A stretch of 64,000 nucleotides of DNA, taken from Cinnamomum chago (taxonomy: Eukaryota; Streptophyta; Magnoliopsida; Laurales; Lauraceae). The DNA is taken from assembly GCA_038049695.1 (NCBI GenBank), contig CP142460.1, positions 36,180,001 through 36,244,000 on the forward strand, given 5' to 3'. The position numbers and the translations under genes were made by a program. The notes beneath the pieces were generated by a model. The model was not told the DNA's origin. It worked only from the letters and a program-made list of their open reading frames with translations, and searched no databases. Below are positions 1-11,347 of this stretch, in pieces; the stretch's first letter is position 1, and each line of letters opens with the position of its first letter.

Positions 1-283
1 ATACAATTATGCAAATAGTTAGGAAAATATAAATTTGAAGCCATTTCCTGTCATCTGTAGGTGCTGTTGTGCTCCACAAAAATTTTCTGTTGTTTAATGC
101 TTTTGCTCCATCACCATTTGCAATCACTCTATCTCCATTTTCTTTAGATTGATTCTCATTTTCATATTCATTATCAAATATTAGGTTTTTTCATTTTTTT
201 TATTATTTTGTTCGCTTGCAACTTCTTCCACATTATTAATTTGTTGAGTTGGACACTCGAAGGCTGAGTTGGACACTCGAAGG
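1..283 (-). pseudogene. Ty3/gypsy gag-downstream remnant
   Basis: On the minus strand this continues the decayed gag region at 1016-2700 beyond the hAT-type insertion at 284-1007. Translation gives an acidic, asparagine- and glutamate-rich stretch with frame breaks and no recognisable catalytic motif. It is assigned to the element by contiguity only: joining across the insertion through the duplicated ctcgaagg restores one continuous sequence. The element continues off the left edge of the window. Confidence 0.4.
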
Positions 284-284
284 C
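245..284. repeat. 20-bp perfect tandem duplication
   Basis: A 20-base unit beginning tgagttggac occurs twice in direct succession (245-264 and 265-284). The second copy contains the target site ctcgaagg used by the adjacent hAT-type element. The duplication therefore predates that insertion or arose with it. Confidence 0.9.
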
Positions 285-1007
285 AAGGATGAAAATAGAG
301 GTAGCGGCGGGCGTAGGGCCTGCTGCCAAAACGCTACGTAGCGTAGCGGTGCGATTTGGAAAAATCGTCAAAAAAATATGACAAAATCCTAGAAAATCTA
401 GAATATTAGAAAATGAGAGAAAATGTATTTTTTTTTTTTTTTGCAAAAGTAACTAAGGTAAGGGGGCGTAGCGGTCCCCTCACTGTATGAGGTCCTGTAT
501 CGCTGTATAAATAGAAAATAATAGTAATGATCATTTTTTTCACATGTGTTCATGTTGCTTAGTTATGCTAACTTAGAAACTAATGAAAGGCTTATCAAAG
601 AAAAAACTATGTCATGAAGTCAAGACTTAAGAGTACCTAGAGAAAAAAATACATCTACCAAAGGGGGTGTCTAATAGGATGTACTTAGAAAAGAATCATT
701 GAGAAGAACTCTCTGTATCGACTGTAATTCGGCGAGATCATGTGCTTTTTGGTGTTCTTCTTTTAAACATAAAAGGGTAGAAGAGTTGTGTAGAAATGTT
801 ATTTGGAGAGAAGAAGATAAGAAATAAGTCTTATTATGCATCTTAAAAAAAAAAATGGACAGTAGGAATTTTTCTCACCCCGTAGCGGCTTGTAGCGACC
901 TTGTAGCGGTCGTAGCGGAGGTAGCGGCTGCTACGGGTGCGACGGCCGATAAATCGGCCGTAGCGTGGCGGTGGCGGCCTACGTAGCGGCCGCTATTTTC
1001 ATCCATG
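284..1007. mobile_element. Non-autonomous hAT-type element (MITE copy 1)
   Basis: A 724-bp element with imperfect terminal inverted repeats: it begins caaggatgaaaatag and ends in the complement of catggatgaaaatagcgg. It is flanked by perfect 8-bp target duplications ctcgaagg (276-283 and 1008-1015); 8 bp is the hAT superfamily length. Both ends are crowded with the subterminal motif GTAGCGG in both orientations, especially 883-995. There is no coding capacity. The interior (about 430-560) closely matches copy 2 at 1922-2586 and the left part of the larger relative at 10777-14253, which carries transposase remnants. Confidence 0.88.
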
Positions 1008-1015
1008 CTCGAAGG

Positions 1016-2700
1016 CTTGATGTTTGGGTTGACAACACTGGTTGCATTTAATGGAACTTCTTGAACTGGTTGTTAGTTTTTGAAGATTATTTTGTCCCTA
1101 ACTCTTTGGACCCTTTGGAGCCTTCTGTGGAATCACAGGTGGAGAGATATGCTGCTCTTCCTTCACCTTCATCCTTTTGAACTTCTGTTCTTGATATTAG
1201 TTATATTCTCAGCCTAAACTGTGTTGGGATGCATAGGTTCCTTTTTCAAACCTTTGTAAAGACAACTGTAATATGATATTCTGAAAAGACCATGAAGATG
1301 GCTTCGCGCTTAGCGTGGTGATCTCCTTTGTTTTTGTCATGTCTGCTCTAGTACTCAACAGGTAGAAATCTTCTGCATACTCACAGACTGCCTTGCTTTC
1401 TTGTTTTAATATTGCAATTTGTCATATAAACCTCGAGCATAATTCTAGTGGAGATGTGACTTTCGTCAGTTCTTTCATCTAGTTCCACATTGCAATCGGC
1501 TCAAGATTCAACGTATGTTGCGAGTTTCTGTAAATCATTCTACCCAAAAGTCGTAAACCCGCGGAATCAAGTAGCAACAAGAGAGACCTTGTCTGCCCAT
1601 GTCATCTGTTTGTGGTCCAGAACACTCTCCTCATAAATCAACCAATCAAGAAAACCCCTTCCTGTTGTAGTCTTTCTTCAAACTCAAGGAACCTTGATCT
1701 TAATGTGAAATTCCGATTCAACATTTAGAGTGCCTTGATTTCTTGATTATGTTTAGTGAACCCCCACCATTATTGTGGTTCATTTGGTAATTTTCCAAAT
1801 TTTCAACCCCACACGTCAAGTTGGCATTAAGGGTTTGCAGCAAGGCAATGCTTGTTTGCATTTTATTCATGGCTTCCATGAGTTTAGCTTGTCTGGCCTC
1901 CAATCATTTATGTCTTGTGAGCAAGGATGAAAATAGCGGTAGCGGCGGGCCGCCAAAACGCTACGAAGCGGGCGATACGTAGTGGCGTAGCGGTGCGATT
2001 TGAAAAAATCGCCAAAAAAATATGAAAAAATTCCAAAAAATCCATAAAATTGTAAAATGAAAGAAAATGTATTTTTTTTTTTTGCAAAAGTAACTATGGT
2101 AAGGGGGCGTAGCGGTCCCCTCACTGTATGAGGTCTTGTATCGCTGTATAAATAGAAAATAATAGTAATGATCATTTTTTTCACATGTGTTCATGTTGCT
2201 TAGTTATGCTAACTTAGAAACTAATGAAAGGCTTATAAAAGCAAAAACTATGTCATGAAGTCAAGACTTAAGAGTACCTAAAGAAAAAAATACATCTACC
2301 AAAGGGGGTGTCTAATAGGATGTACTTAGAGAAAAATCATTGAGAAGAACTCTCTATATCGACTGTAGTTCGGCGAGATTATATGCTTTTTGGTGTTCTT
2401 TTAAACATAAAAGGGTAGAAGAGTTGTGTAGAAATGTTTTTTGGAGAGAAGAAGAAAAGAAATTAGTCTTATTATGCATTTAAAAAAAATTGGAAAGTAG
2501 GAATTTTTCTCATCCCGTACCGGCCCCGTAGCGGGTGTTGCTTCGGTGAGTTATTCGATGCCTGTGAGAAATTTTTCTCATCCATGCCTGTGAGATCTTT
2601 CTAATAATAAGTGTATATCGGGTGTTGCTTCGGTGAGTTATTCGATGCCAATGGAATCGTCTCCTTGTTTGTTTGCTTTTTAGGGGTCATTTTACTGAAT
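1016..2700 (-). pseudogene. gag: Degenerate Ty3/gypsy gag polyprotein fragment
   Basis: Read on the minus strand and skipping the hAT insertion at 1922-2586, this is a retrotransposon gag remnant. The N-terminal part is a coiled-coil-like stretch (EARQAKLMEAMNKMQ, about 1900-1850). Downstream, in broken frames (about 1690-1330), come the capsid motifs FEERLQQEG, HKQMTWADKVSLVAT and FRGF, then KLQY and EYAEDFYLLSTRAD. This pattern is established for the Retrotrans_gag family of plant gypsy elements. Several stops and frameshifts show it is dead. No protease or reverse transcriptase is visible in the window. The clade cannot be fixed from gag alone. Confidence 0.7.
1922..2586. mobile_element. 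Non-autonomous hAT-type element (MITE copy 2, rearranged right end)
   Basis: The left end, caaggatgaaaatagcggtagcgg, is the family terminus. The interior matches copy 1 almost base for base over several hundred bases. The flanking 8-mers are cttgtgag (1914-1921) and cctgtgag (2587-2594), a 7/8 match. The right end is abnormal: after about 2531 the normal GTAGCGG-rich subterminal region is replaced by a copy of flanking host DNA (the same 30-base stretch recurs at about 2619-2649), followed by only a short terminus ending ctcatccatg. Confidence 0.8.
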
Positions 2701-3597
2701 GCTAGTCAGTGGGATTGAAACAGTCTCTAATACTAGATGATGCAAGACAGGAGGTCCAATATGATCCTAGCTACGAGAATGTTAGCAATATCTGGGTTCA
2801 ACTCAATGGCATTCATGGACTAGAACCACAAGCACGTTTAGCCTGCCAATTTAAAGAAGTAGAAAATTTCAAAATAATACAAAGTGATATTGCGCTCGAC
2901 CCTCCAAGAGATTCAATCAAACATTCACTCAATTCCTACTTCTCATGCTTGTAATGTATACACATGCGAGGCAAGCTGCCAAACACCTTTCTTTCAACTC
3001 ATTCTCAGGCAAAGCAAGGAAATAAACATGCTTGTTCCACTCAATCCAATGGCTACAAAACTGCATAAAGATGTCTAACGCAACACCTCCTTAAGTTCAA
3101 ACACGTGAAACATAATCTTCATTCCAGCTAAATATAACAAGATTTCTTTGAAGAGAGAATTAAAATCTAAGAAGGTTTGGTATCTATGAATAGGCAACAT
3201 GTCATGTTGCATCTTATTCGATACTTCACTTTTTGTGTAAAATCCTTGTTCCTGCCATATCCATGGCATGTCCTCATTGTATCCATTCCGTGTTTGGGCA
3301 TCATAGTTGAATATGGCAGCCACAGACAACTTGTAAAGACAAGCCATAGTCAATGTTCTTCTTTTTGGTTGTTGAGTTACTTGTTACTACTTACTACCAC
3401 AAGTCACATGATTAAGATCACTTGGATGAATTGTTTTATTCTTCCTAGATTCAGCGTTAAACAATAATATTTGCGACCCCCGCAGGGCTTTCTTCACCTA
3501 AATGGAATTTTCTTAAGAATAATCATATTTCGAAGGCCACCTTTACATTTCATTTGTAATTTAAATTATATATAGGGTAATATTTTTAAGCGAGGGG
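2701..3597. other. Unassigned non-coding stretch
   Basis: Short open frames exist on both strands (for example 2709-2954 + and 3075-3353 -), but none shows a recognisable domain. I see no transposon termini here. It could be upstream gene sequence or an old, unrecognisable repeat. Confidence 0.4.
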
Positions 3598-3598
3598 G

Positions 3599-3805
3599 CG
3601 GGGGGGGGGGGGGGGGGCGTTGGAATAAAAACTGGGGTTAATCGCATGCCTCTAAACCCTTGATCAAAGGCCCACAAGTTTAACGCCTTCATGTTAAAGT
3701 AAGTGTGGCGGGGTTGCATTGGAATAAAAAATGGGGTTAATCGCATGCCTCTAAACCCTTGATCAAAGGCCCACAAGTTTAACGCCTTCATGTTAAAGTA
3801 ACGGT
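3599..3805. repeat. Poly-G tract followed by a two-copy tandem repeat
   Basis: An uninterrupted run of about 17 G lies at 3601-3617. After it, a unit of roughly 96 bp containing tggggttaatcgcatgcctc and ending catgttaaagtaa occurs twice (about 3619-3704 and 3714-3802) with few differences. The unit has no coding signature. Confidence 0.85.
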
Positions 3806-5164
3806 CTGGTCCATTTACTGGGTGCAAACCCTCAGATCCGGTGACCATCAAGGGGGGTCCTCTGTGTGTGAACAGTTTGGATGGGTCATAAGGTGGGCCC
3901 ACTAGAAGTTCTTACTGAAAGGATGTACAGGAACATTTCCCATATATTTTTTGTTTTTAAACATAAACCCTAGGACAAAATGAATCCCAACCCTCCATCT
4001 AGACTCCTAGACAATAGAAAATAACTATAAGAAATAAAATAACAAAAAGAAACCAAGTAAGATTATTTTAATGTGATGATGCTTCATCAAGTGGTCGAAG
4101 GTGGATACGCACTTTGGGCTTTCCTTGACAAGTAAATCGTATCCTTACCAAACCACAGACCTGCTCCTGCTTCAAAGTGGTCTCCATGTAATCCACATAG
4201 TCTCACACTACCCCATGCTGTTCCATCAGAGTGGTGGTACACTCCATGATTCTCGTGTTTCAAATCTTCCTGAATTTTCAATTGTTTAAAGTCAATTTAA
4301 TGATGATTTCCCTCAAGTAGTCAGTTACGATCGAGAATATAGGGATATCTCTAGGTGCGGGCGTGGGGCCCAGGGATTAGTCCTGCCAAAGGTGGGGATA
4401 CCCTGAGATATCAAAAAAAATATATAGGGATATTTCTGTGGATAGGACTCTCGCTTGCACCATACCACCCAGGGATCTTTCCTTGGGTGGGTTTAGCTAG
4501 TGGCAAAAAAAAAAAAAAAAAAAAAAAACAAGGGTAGATAGTTACAGTCACCTGATTGTACTGATACACTACCCATCTTTAATACACACAATCCTACCCT
4601 ACCCCATTGATTGCCATGCATCAAAGTGGGGGCCCAAACAAGGTTTTCATATTTCAAAATTTGTGGCTGCCCTGTAGATTTTCTTATCTATAATATTCTG
4701 GATTGCAGCACTATTACATTTTTTTGGTGTGTTTTACAGTTATGATTTTGCAGTGTAGTGGTAGTCTTGGTTTATAGTTGTTGTAATAAAATCAGCTTAT
4801 CATCTTGGATTTGTATGCTTAAGAAGAGATCATCATTTCAGTGTATATCATGAAACTAAAAAGAATGGACTAGGAGAACCAGTTAATGTGATTTGCAAGT
4901 TTTCAAGCTGTTTATTGCGCTTTGAATAAGCCATTTTGTTGTAATTTGGTCAATGCCCGAGTGAAGATTCTGTTAGTCTAAATCTCATACATAAGGCTTA
5001 GTGAAATCTTTCTAAGCATTGTGCTTGCAGAACAGTCAATCCGTTGGTGCCATCAGATGGTCTGTTGTTCTAATGAAATGAGGTTAGGAGCACCTTCTTG
5101 GAATCTTTAAAATAAGGGCTTCCACATAGTGGTTTTGCATGCTATGTACTGGTTTTAGTTGATC
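3806..5164. other. Unassigned stretch with a possible poly(A)-tailed retroposon
   Basis: No gene is recognised. At 4505-4528 there is a 24-base poly(A) run after a GC-richer stretch starting about 4340 (ctaggtgcgggcgtggggcc). This could be a SINE-like retroposon, but I found no clear tRNA-type A and B boxes and no flanking duplication. The remainder is AT-rich with no other landmark. Confidence 0.3.
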
Positions 5165-5880
5165 CCATTTGTCACGCCCCCAAAAGTGAAACCGGGGTTA
5201 TGCGTGAGATTAGGGCCAATTTAAAACTTTTCCAATGATAATAACATATCACTTGCCCTAATCGTGTCCCATCTGGATCGAAGACCGCTGTGAAGTATAA
5301 ACATTTTCCTCGAATATATTAAACAATAGCGGAAGCTTCATAAAACAAGAGGTATCTTATAGATGTATAGGTTAAGAGCAATATACTGAGTAGCAAAGTT
5401 AAGGTTGAAGTTTAAGACTGAAACAAAATATTTATTACAAGTAAAAAGGCCAAACTAAAACTAGGCCTAAACAAAAGTATAAGGAAAACAAAAGATGAAG
5501 CTAGGAGGATAATCGTGTAGCTCTCGTGTACGGGGTCGTCACGGCTATACAATGCCGTCCGTACTATACTCTAAGAAGTCATCAGGCTGATCTGCCTGAA
5601 CTTCATCCGTCGTCTCCTCCGCCTCGGGGTAGAACTGCTCGGTACCTATGCACCAAGAGTAGCATCGTCAACACAACGGATGGCAAAGCAATAGATATAG
5701 AAATCACATAGATATGCAGTACTAAAGAGAGTAAACGATAAACATGATTATAAGAGATGCATAGCACTCTGATCGTAAGAGATGCATTGCATTTGAATCA
5801 TATACAAACTATCAAAGTAGGCGATCCACATAAGCCAATATATATCATCAAATGGGATAAAAACCCAGTATCCAATATCC

Positions 5881-6080
5881 AAACAACCCGTAGCTCAAGT
5901 ACTCAGGCTCCGTGAGCTCTGGCACTATCTCGCTGCGAGGAACAAACAACCCTTAGCTCAAGTAGCTCGGGCTCCGTGAGCTCTGGCTCTATCTTGCTTA
6001 GAGGAACAAACAACTCTCAGCTCAAGTAGCTCGGGCTCCATGAGCTCTGGCTCTATCTCGCTTTGAGGATCAAACAACCC
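5881..6080. repeat. Tandem repeat in solo LTR 1, three units of about 66 bp
   Basis: Three consecutive units share agctcaagta, ggctcc, tgagctctggc and atct(c/t)gct with a few differences between units. The repeat is internal to the LTR. Confidence 0.8.
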
Positions 6081-6797
6081 GAGGATAGTAACAGTCCTCT
6101 CACAGATGGTGCCCCAATTGTGTTGAACGTTAACAGCTGAGTGGTGCCTGACACAAAGAATCCTAAAATATCGGTGAAGGGCTAGGCTCTTGTGCGAACA
6201 AGATTCAATACCAATAGAGAACTACTTTATTCCAAATCAAATCAAACTCCAAACAAATACCAATAGTAGTCCTCTTTAAGCCTGACAATCAAACTCCCTA
6301 GCCACAACACTTCAAACGAATATCGAAACAAACGAAACAACAAAGGGGATCCTAAGTCCATCATCTAAGTTCTCAAAAGGATCCTCTAATAAAGCAAAGC
6401 AAATAGAACTAAAGAACATGCTCATCACATGTAGAAGATAGTACCCGAAGGTACCATTCTGAATCAAAGCGAATAAACAATCCAATCCTAAGTAAAGTGT
6501 CAACCCTGAAGCATCGCACAACCTATTCAGTCAACGAAGGGGTTAGGGTTCGCGATACTCGGGCGAACAATCTTCGTGCATAGATTTAAAGAAGAGTATC
6601 CCGTTGTCCCGTACCATTCAAGATTGAACTAGGTTAGCTTCCGATGCAACCGGATCGGCAGTGACGAATGTCGGCTCAAGACATCCTCACCATAAGTCAA
6701 ATGAGTCCTCAAAGGGGCATCCAAAGGTCCACCAAAGTCCACCTTAAAACAAGGTAAAAATCCCTTCAAAAAGGAAAATTTACAAAATTTGCATAAG

Positions 6798-6871
6798 GCC
6801 CGGTCGACCTATAGGTCGACCTGCCCCTGTTGTCCCGGTCGACCGGCACCTGCAGGCCGGTCGACCGGCTG
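6798..6871. repeat. GTCGAC palindrome cluster in solo LTR 1
   Basis: Four palindromes centred on GTCGAC lie within 74 bp: ccggtcgacc, aggtcgacct, ccggtcgaccgg and gccggtcgaccggc. In LTR orientation (minus) they lie about 1.1 kb from the LTR start. The same type of cluster occurs in the other long LTRs of this window. Confidence 0.85.
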
Positions 6872-7971
6872 GCCTGCGAAATCTGGGCAGAGCCCCTGTT
6901 CTGGGCTGAAATGGGACTTTTCCCATTTCTCTCTTCTTGGACCTGATAAGCAGCATATGTATGGATAAAAACTCACTAAGTATAAAGCATAAAACTAACT
7001 AATCAACCCATCAAACTCTAAATCCATTCATTCAATCTATAAGCTAATTTATCATGTTTTCATCATTCTAAGTTATCACTTGAGCCATAAACATCTAAGA
7101 CATGATTTCATCAAATAAATCAAGGTAACCAAACATATCAAGCATTAATATAGCTATTGACTTGCCTTAGTGATGTGATAGACTCTATTCAAGAAGAAAA
7201 TGAAGGAGGAAGACACTATAAAAGCTCCAAATGGGATGAACACTCCTCCAAACCCAACAAGCTCCTACAAATGCATGCCAAGGGTCAAGGTGGGTCTTCC
7301 TAAACCATTTCTAACCAAGGAAAAAGATGATGTAATGGTTTTCAAGCTTTGGAAGCTTACCTTTAATTGGTTTGTGGTTGAAACAAGAAGAAAAGTGGAT
7401 AGTTGTGATCTTGAGAACTTAAAGAAGATGTTGTGTGGCTTGGTTTCCTTCGCCGGAGCTCCGGTGCTCGTCGACGGAGGAGAAAGAGATGAAGAAAAGA
7501 GAAGAGATGAGTCGGCTGCCACTGTGTTGGTTGAAGCTGAGTAAATGAGTGAATTGAATGAAATGAGATAAGTATTGAGTGGGTTGGTAGGATACTTAAG
7601 TAAGTGGATCTTGGGCTTGGGCTTTGGGTTGATGGGTCAAGTTCCGAGTCGGCCCACGTATACAATTAATGGATTTCGGGCCTTTTCGACGTGTCGAATC
7701 GAAACGCGACCGAAGGCTAAAGTTCATGAAACGACGAAACCTACCCAATGCACCCAAGCTCACCAAAACTCATAATCTCATGTAATCCTTGAAACCCTAC
7801 CCAATTAGTAAAATGACTCTCTATCCTACCCAAACGCACTCCGAATCGTGCGAAACTTCGCACACGCGATTCGTCGTTAACCCTGACTACTTAGACTCTA
7901 AACTAACTTACTAACTAATCAAACAATTAATTATAATTAATAGGCATTAGGGGGCGGGGTGTTACACCATT

Positions 7972-9572
7972 ATGTGTCTACACTATGAAATATGTACTGC
8001 TATATATATATTATTTACATCCAAAGCATCCTAAAAGGCCCTTGAGAAGGGAGCCTTATGAAAATTTCTTGGATTTTGTTAACTTGAAAACAAAAAAGAG
8101 AACGAAATGGCCCGTTACAACAGTTTATTCCATTTGTAGCAGCCCTGGTTTATGGATTGGACTCATCTCTGGATTCTGGAGTCTTATGACACATTAAACA
8201 TTGCTTTGATTTATAGATCCACTCAATTGGATTTTCATCATCTAAACATGGAATGCCACTTCTAAAGGCCTACCTCCTTAGTCCTTACAAAACAATAAAA
8301 AACTGCCCTTTTTTCCTGCCTCCACTCTCCTCATATCCTTTATTTACTTTAATAAACTAGCAATAGCTACCAATAGACACAATTAAAAAGAAGAAAGTTT
8401 TTAAAAAACTACCGATAACGATTTTAATCCAATATGTTAGATCATCCGAGTCCCATCTCTCATTTTATTTCATTTGTGTTGTAATAGTCCCATCTTTTAA
8501 TCAAGAATTTGATTTATCCTCATATTAAATTTTACTGGCTACATCCCAAGCACGATAGAACCTCTCTGAGCTAGGACATCTAATACTTTAATGTTTGATT
8601 CATTGCAGAAAAAAATCATAAACCCCTCCAAGAAGACTTCTGGTATAGGATAGAGACAGAAATGGGGGAAAATCCTGCTCAACATAATGTATGTCTCATT
8701 GATGTTCTTTACTTCGGATTAGGGGTAGCAAAACCTAACTTGACTGGTGAATCTGACCTGCAGCTTAAAGAGTTTAAATGCAGGTTAGTAAATCTTGAAC
8801 TGCATTAAGTGGGCTGGGTTTGGTTTTACCCATCTAATCAATGAGTCTGATATGGATTGGGATCAACCTGCATACATCCCTCTCTCTAATCCGAACCGCC
8901 TACCACTGAAATCAGTTAAAGCTAATTGAGCAGTGTAATCCAATCTGCATTAGACTCTTGTTACCCAATCGCATTTGACTGGCTGCTTCTCTGCATGATG
9001 CAGGTAGGGTCAAGTTGGGTTTGGCCCCATTAATAAACAGATTGGATGCAGTTTGAATGTTAACCCATAGACCCCCACCCCATAAAAAACCAACCTTACC
9101 TGTTTGCCCAGACTTGAGATAATTTTTTCATCAGTTGGTTATTTAAATGTAGAAAAACATATTATTTTGGTGCCATTTAAGAGACTGGGCATTTTACATA
9201 GTTCTGATGCATTGTTTGATTATGAATGGTAATTTCCCCTGAATCTATATTCCGATTCCTGATTCCTGAATTCTTTTAAGTAGTTAACGGCTTGGTCCAA
9301 TATGGCTTAATATTGAGCAGGGTTAAGGTCTTGGCTCAACAATTTTAAATTTGAAAGACAACAAATGATTAAAGTTTTCATGTTTTTGAACTACATTAAA
9401 ATGGTTTACTCTTGATATTATAGCAACTATATCTTTGTTTTTGTCTCTTGTGGTAGTTGTTTCAGGGATCCACGTGGCTTCTTCATTTTTATGGAAAATG
9501 TACTATTTCTATCTGTCATCACTATTGTCAGTTTGGTTATTTTCACTGAGACATGGGCATTGAATTTCACAG
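7972..9572. other. Stretch upstream of PAP exon 2 (probably intron 1 or promoter)
   Basis: No gene model could be made. The family normally has a first exon coding for a signal peptide and about 50 residues ending just before the VHISLAGDKHMR segment. I searched this stretch and the sequence left of solo LTR 1 for the expected YVRPxPRK-like coding and did not find it. A stretch at about 8608-8820 is open in one frame but unrecognised. Confidence 0.4.
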
Positions 9573-10238
9573 GTTCACATTTCTCTGGCAGGAGATAAAC
9601 ACATGCGAGTTTCGTGGATCACTGACGACTCTTCTCCTTCCATTGTTGAATATGGGATTTCTCCAGGAAAATATACGTCCTCGTCTGAAGGAGAGAGCAC
9701 GACCTACAGCTACATGTTTTATGTTTCAGGAAAGATTCACCATGTTGTCATTGGACCATTGCAAGATGACACAGTTTACTTTTATAGATGTGGAGGACAA
9801 GATCCTGAGTTCAAGTTCAAGACCCCTCCCTCCCAATTCCCAATTACTTTTGCTGTTGTGGGCGATCTAGGTCAGACAGGCTGGACGTCATCGACACTGG
9901 ACCACATAACCAATTGCAAGTATGACGTCCATCTGCTCCCTGGAGATCTCTCCTATGCAGATTACCGACAGCATTTATGGGACTCGTTTGGGGAGCTGGT
10001 GCAGCCACTTGCGAGTGAGAGACCATGGATGGTAACGGAAGGAAACCATGAAAAGGAGAGTATACCCTTATTTAAAGCTGGATTTGAAGCTTACAATACA
10101 CGGTGGAAGATGCCTTATGAAGAGAGCGGCTCTGGTTCAAATCTGTATTACTCTTTTGAAGTTGCTGGAGTTCATATTATCATGCTTGGCTCTTATACAG
10201 ATTATGATGAGTACTCAGATCAATACAGCTGGCTGAAG
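9573..10238 (+). CDS. PAP18: Purple acid phosphatase, PAP18-like: exon 2 (first visible exon)
   Basis: Metallophosphoesterase that hydrolyses phosphate monoesters at a dinuclear Fe-metal centre; plant members are usually secreted or vacuolar and help recover phosphate. This exon is 222 codons, phase 0, from acceptor tttcacag to donor ctgaag|gttagt. It encodes the N-terminal fibronectin-like domain (starting VHISLAGDKHMRVSW) and the first half of the catalytic domain, with metal motifs GDLG (9861-9872), GDLSY (about 9940) and GNHE (about 10040). YYSFEVAGVHIIMLGSYTDY is typical of the PAP18 type. There is no frame disruption. The ATG at 9603 is internal, not the true start; the signal-peptide exon is missing or not recognised. 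Confidence 0.93.
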
Positions 10239-11347
10239 GTTAGTTCATTTGTTCTAATTGATAAAACAAGACATTTGACTGATAGTAACTTCCTCAAAAC
10301 TTTCTAGAAAAAATCACAATAGGAGGTGCAGTTGAAGAAGTTGAGCAAATCGATATAATGGCCCTACAAATGAAGGTAACAAATGTTTGGATTTCAACCT
10401 TACTCCCTGATAGGTAATGGGCCTAAAAGCTCACAGTATAAGAGTAATATTGACCGATGATTGAGCCATGCCTTGGAATGATATCAACCCCATTGATTGA
10501 AGGGCAGTTTAACCCAATGGTGAATAGCCCTCTTCTATATGTGTCCTATCATGTCGGTAAGTTGAGATTCATGATTAATTATTAAAAGTGGGGTCCCATA
10601 CGCTTGGATGTGACTGGACCTGTGACAAGGTTGAGTGTATCTAAACATTTCTCTTTAAACGATGTTAATGGAGACCTAAATTATAGGATATGTGCTGACC
10701 TTACCGTAACTAATAGGGAACCTCCTACTAACTAAATAGGGGAAAACAAAACATTCCATTGACAGTAAGGCGTGTCAGCAAGGATGGCTACGCCCACCGC
10801 CAAACCGCTACGAAGCAGGCGCTAAGGAAGCGTAGCGGCTTTAGTGGATCGATTCGAAAAAATTGCCCAAAAATTTTGAAAAAATTCCAGAAAATCCATA
10901 AAATTGTAAAATGAAAGAAAATGTGTTTCTTTTGCAAAAGTAAGAAAGAAAAGGGGGCATGGCGGTGCCGACAAAATATGAGGTCTTGTATCGCTGTATA
11001 AATAGAAAATAATAGTAATGATTAGTTTTTTCACATGCATTCATGTTTCCTAGTCATAGTAACTTAGAAAGTAATGGAAAGCTCATAAAAAAAAAAAATA
11101 GAACATGAAATAAATGCATAAGACTTAAGAGTTAGGTCCTAGGGAATAGGGATTCGATAGCAAACAATATCCAATGAAGTTTAGTCATTAATGAACATTG
11201 AACAATCAATACTTCAAGCCTCAAGGTTCAAATTCAATCAAGTGAATGAAGTGATCAACAACAAATTAAAAATGACATAAAGAGTAGAGAGTTGGTGAAG
11301 GAAATAGGAATACCTTAGTCACCACCAAAAGGAATGTCTACCAGGAT

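Larger units (their letters stand above)
5170..7966 (-). mobile_element. Solo LTR 1, gypsy-type, 2797 bp
   Basis: On the minus strand it begins TGTAACACCCCGCCCCC and ends GGGGGCGTGACA, typical of long plant gypsy (Tekay/Del-like) LTRs. It is bounded by perfect 5-bp duplications ccatt (5165-5169, 7967-7971), and no partner LTR, primer-binding site or pol lies next to it. It is therefore a solo LTR left by LTR-LTR recombination. Internal landmarks are a three-unit tandem repeat at 5881-6080, a palindrome cluster at 6798-6871, and a stretch around 6520-6720 that resembles 53580-53770 of solo LTR 2, so the two families are related. Confidence 0.9.

Noticed and set aside
2709..2954. Open frame of 81 codons downstream of the gag remnant
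   Set aside because: No recognisable domain, and neighbouring frames on both strands are similar in length.
4340..4528. Possible SINE with a 24-base A tail
   Set aside because: No convincing internal promoter boxes or target duplication; mentioned only within the unassigned stretch.
7200..7544. Open frame of 114 codons on the plus strand
   Set aside because: It lies wholly inside solo LTR 1, runs against LTR orientation, and shows no known domain.
8608..8820. Open stretch after an acceptor-like attgcag, considered as the missing PAP exon 1
   Set aside because: The translation lacks a start, a signal peptide and the conserved YVRP-PRK segment, and it does not join exon 2 with the expected residues.
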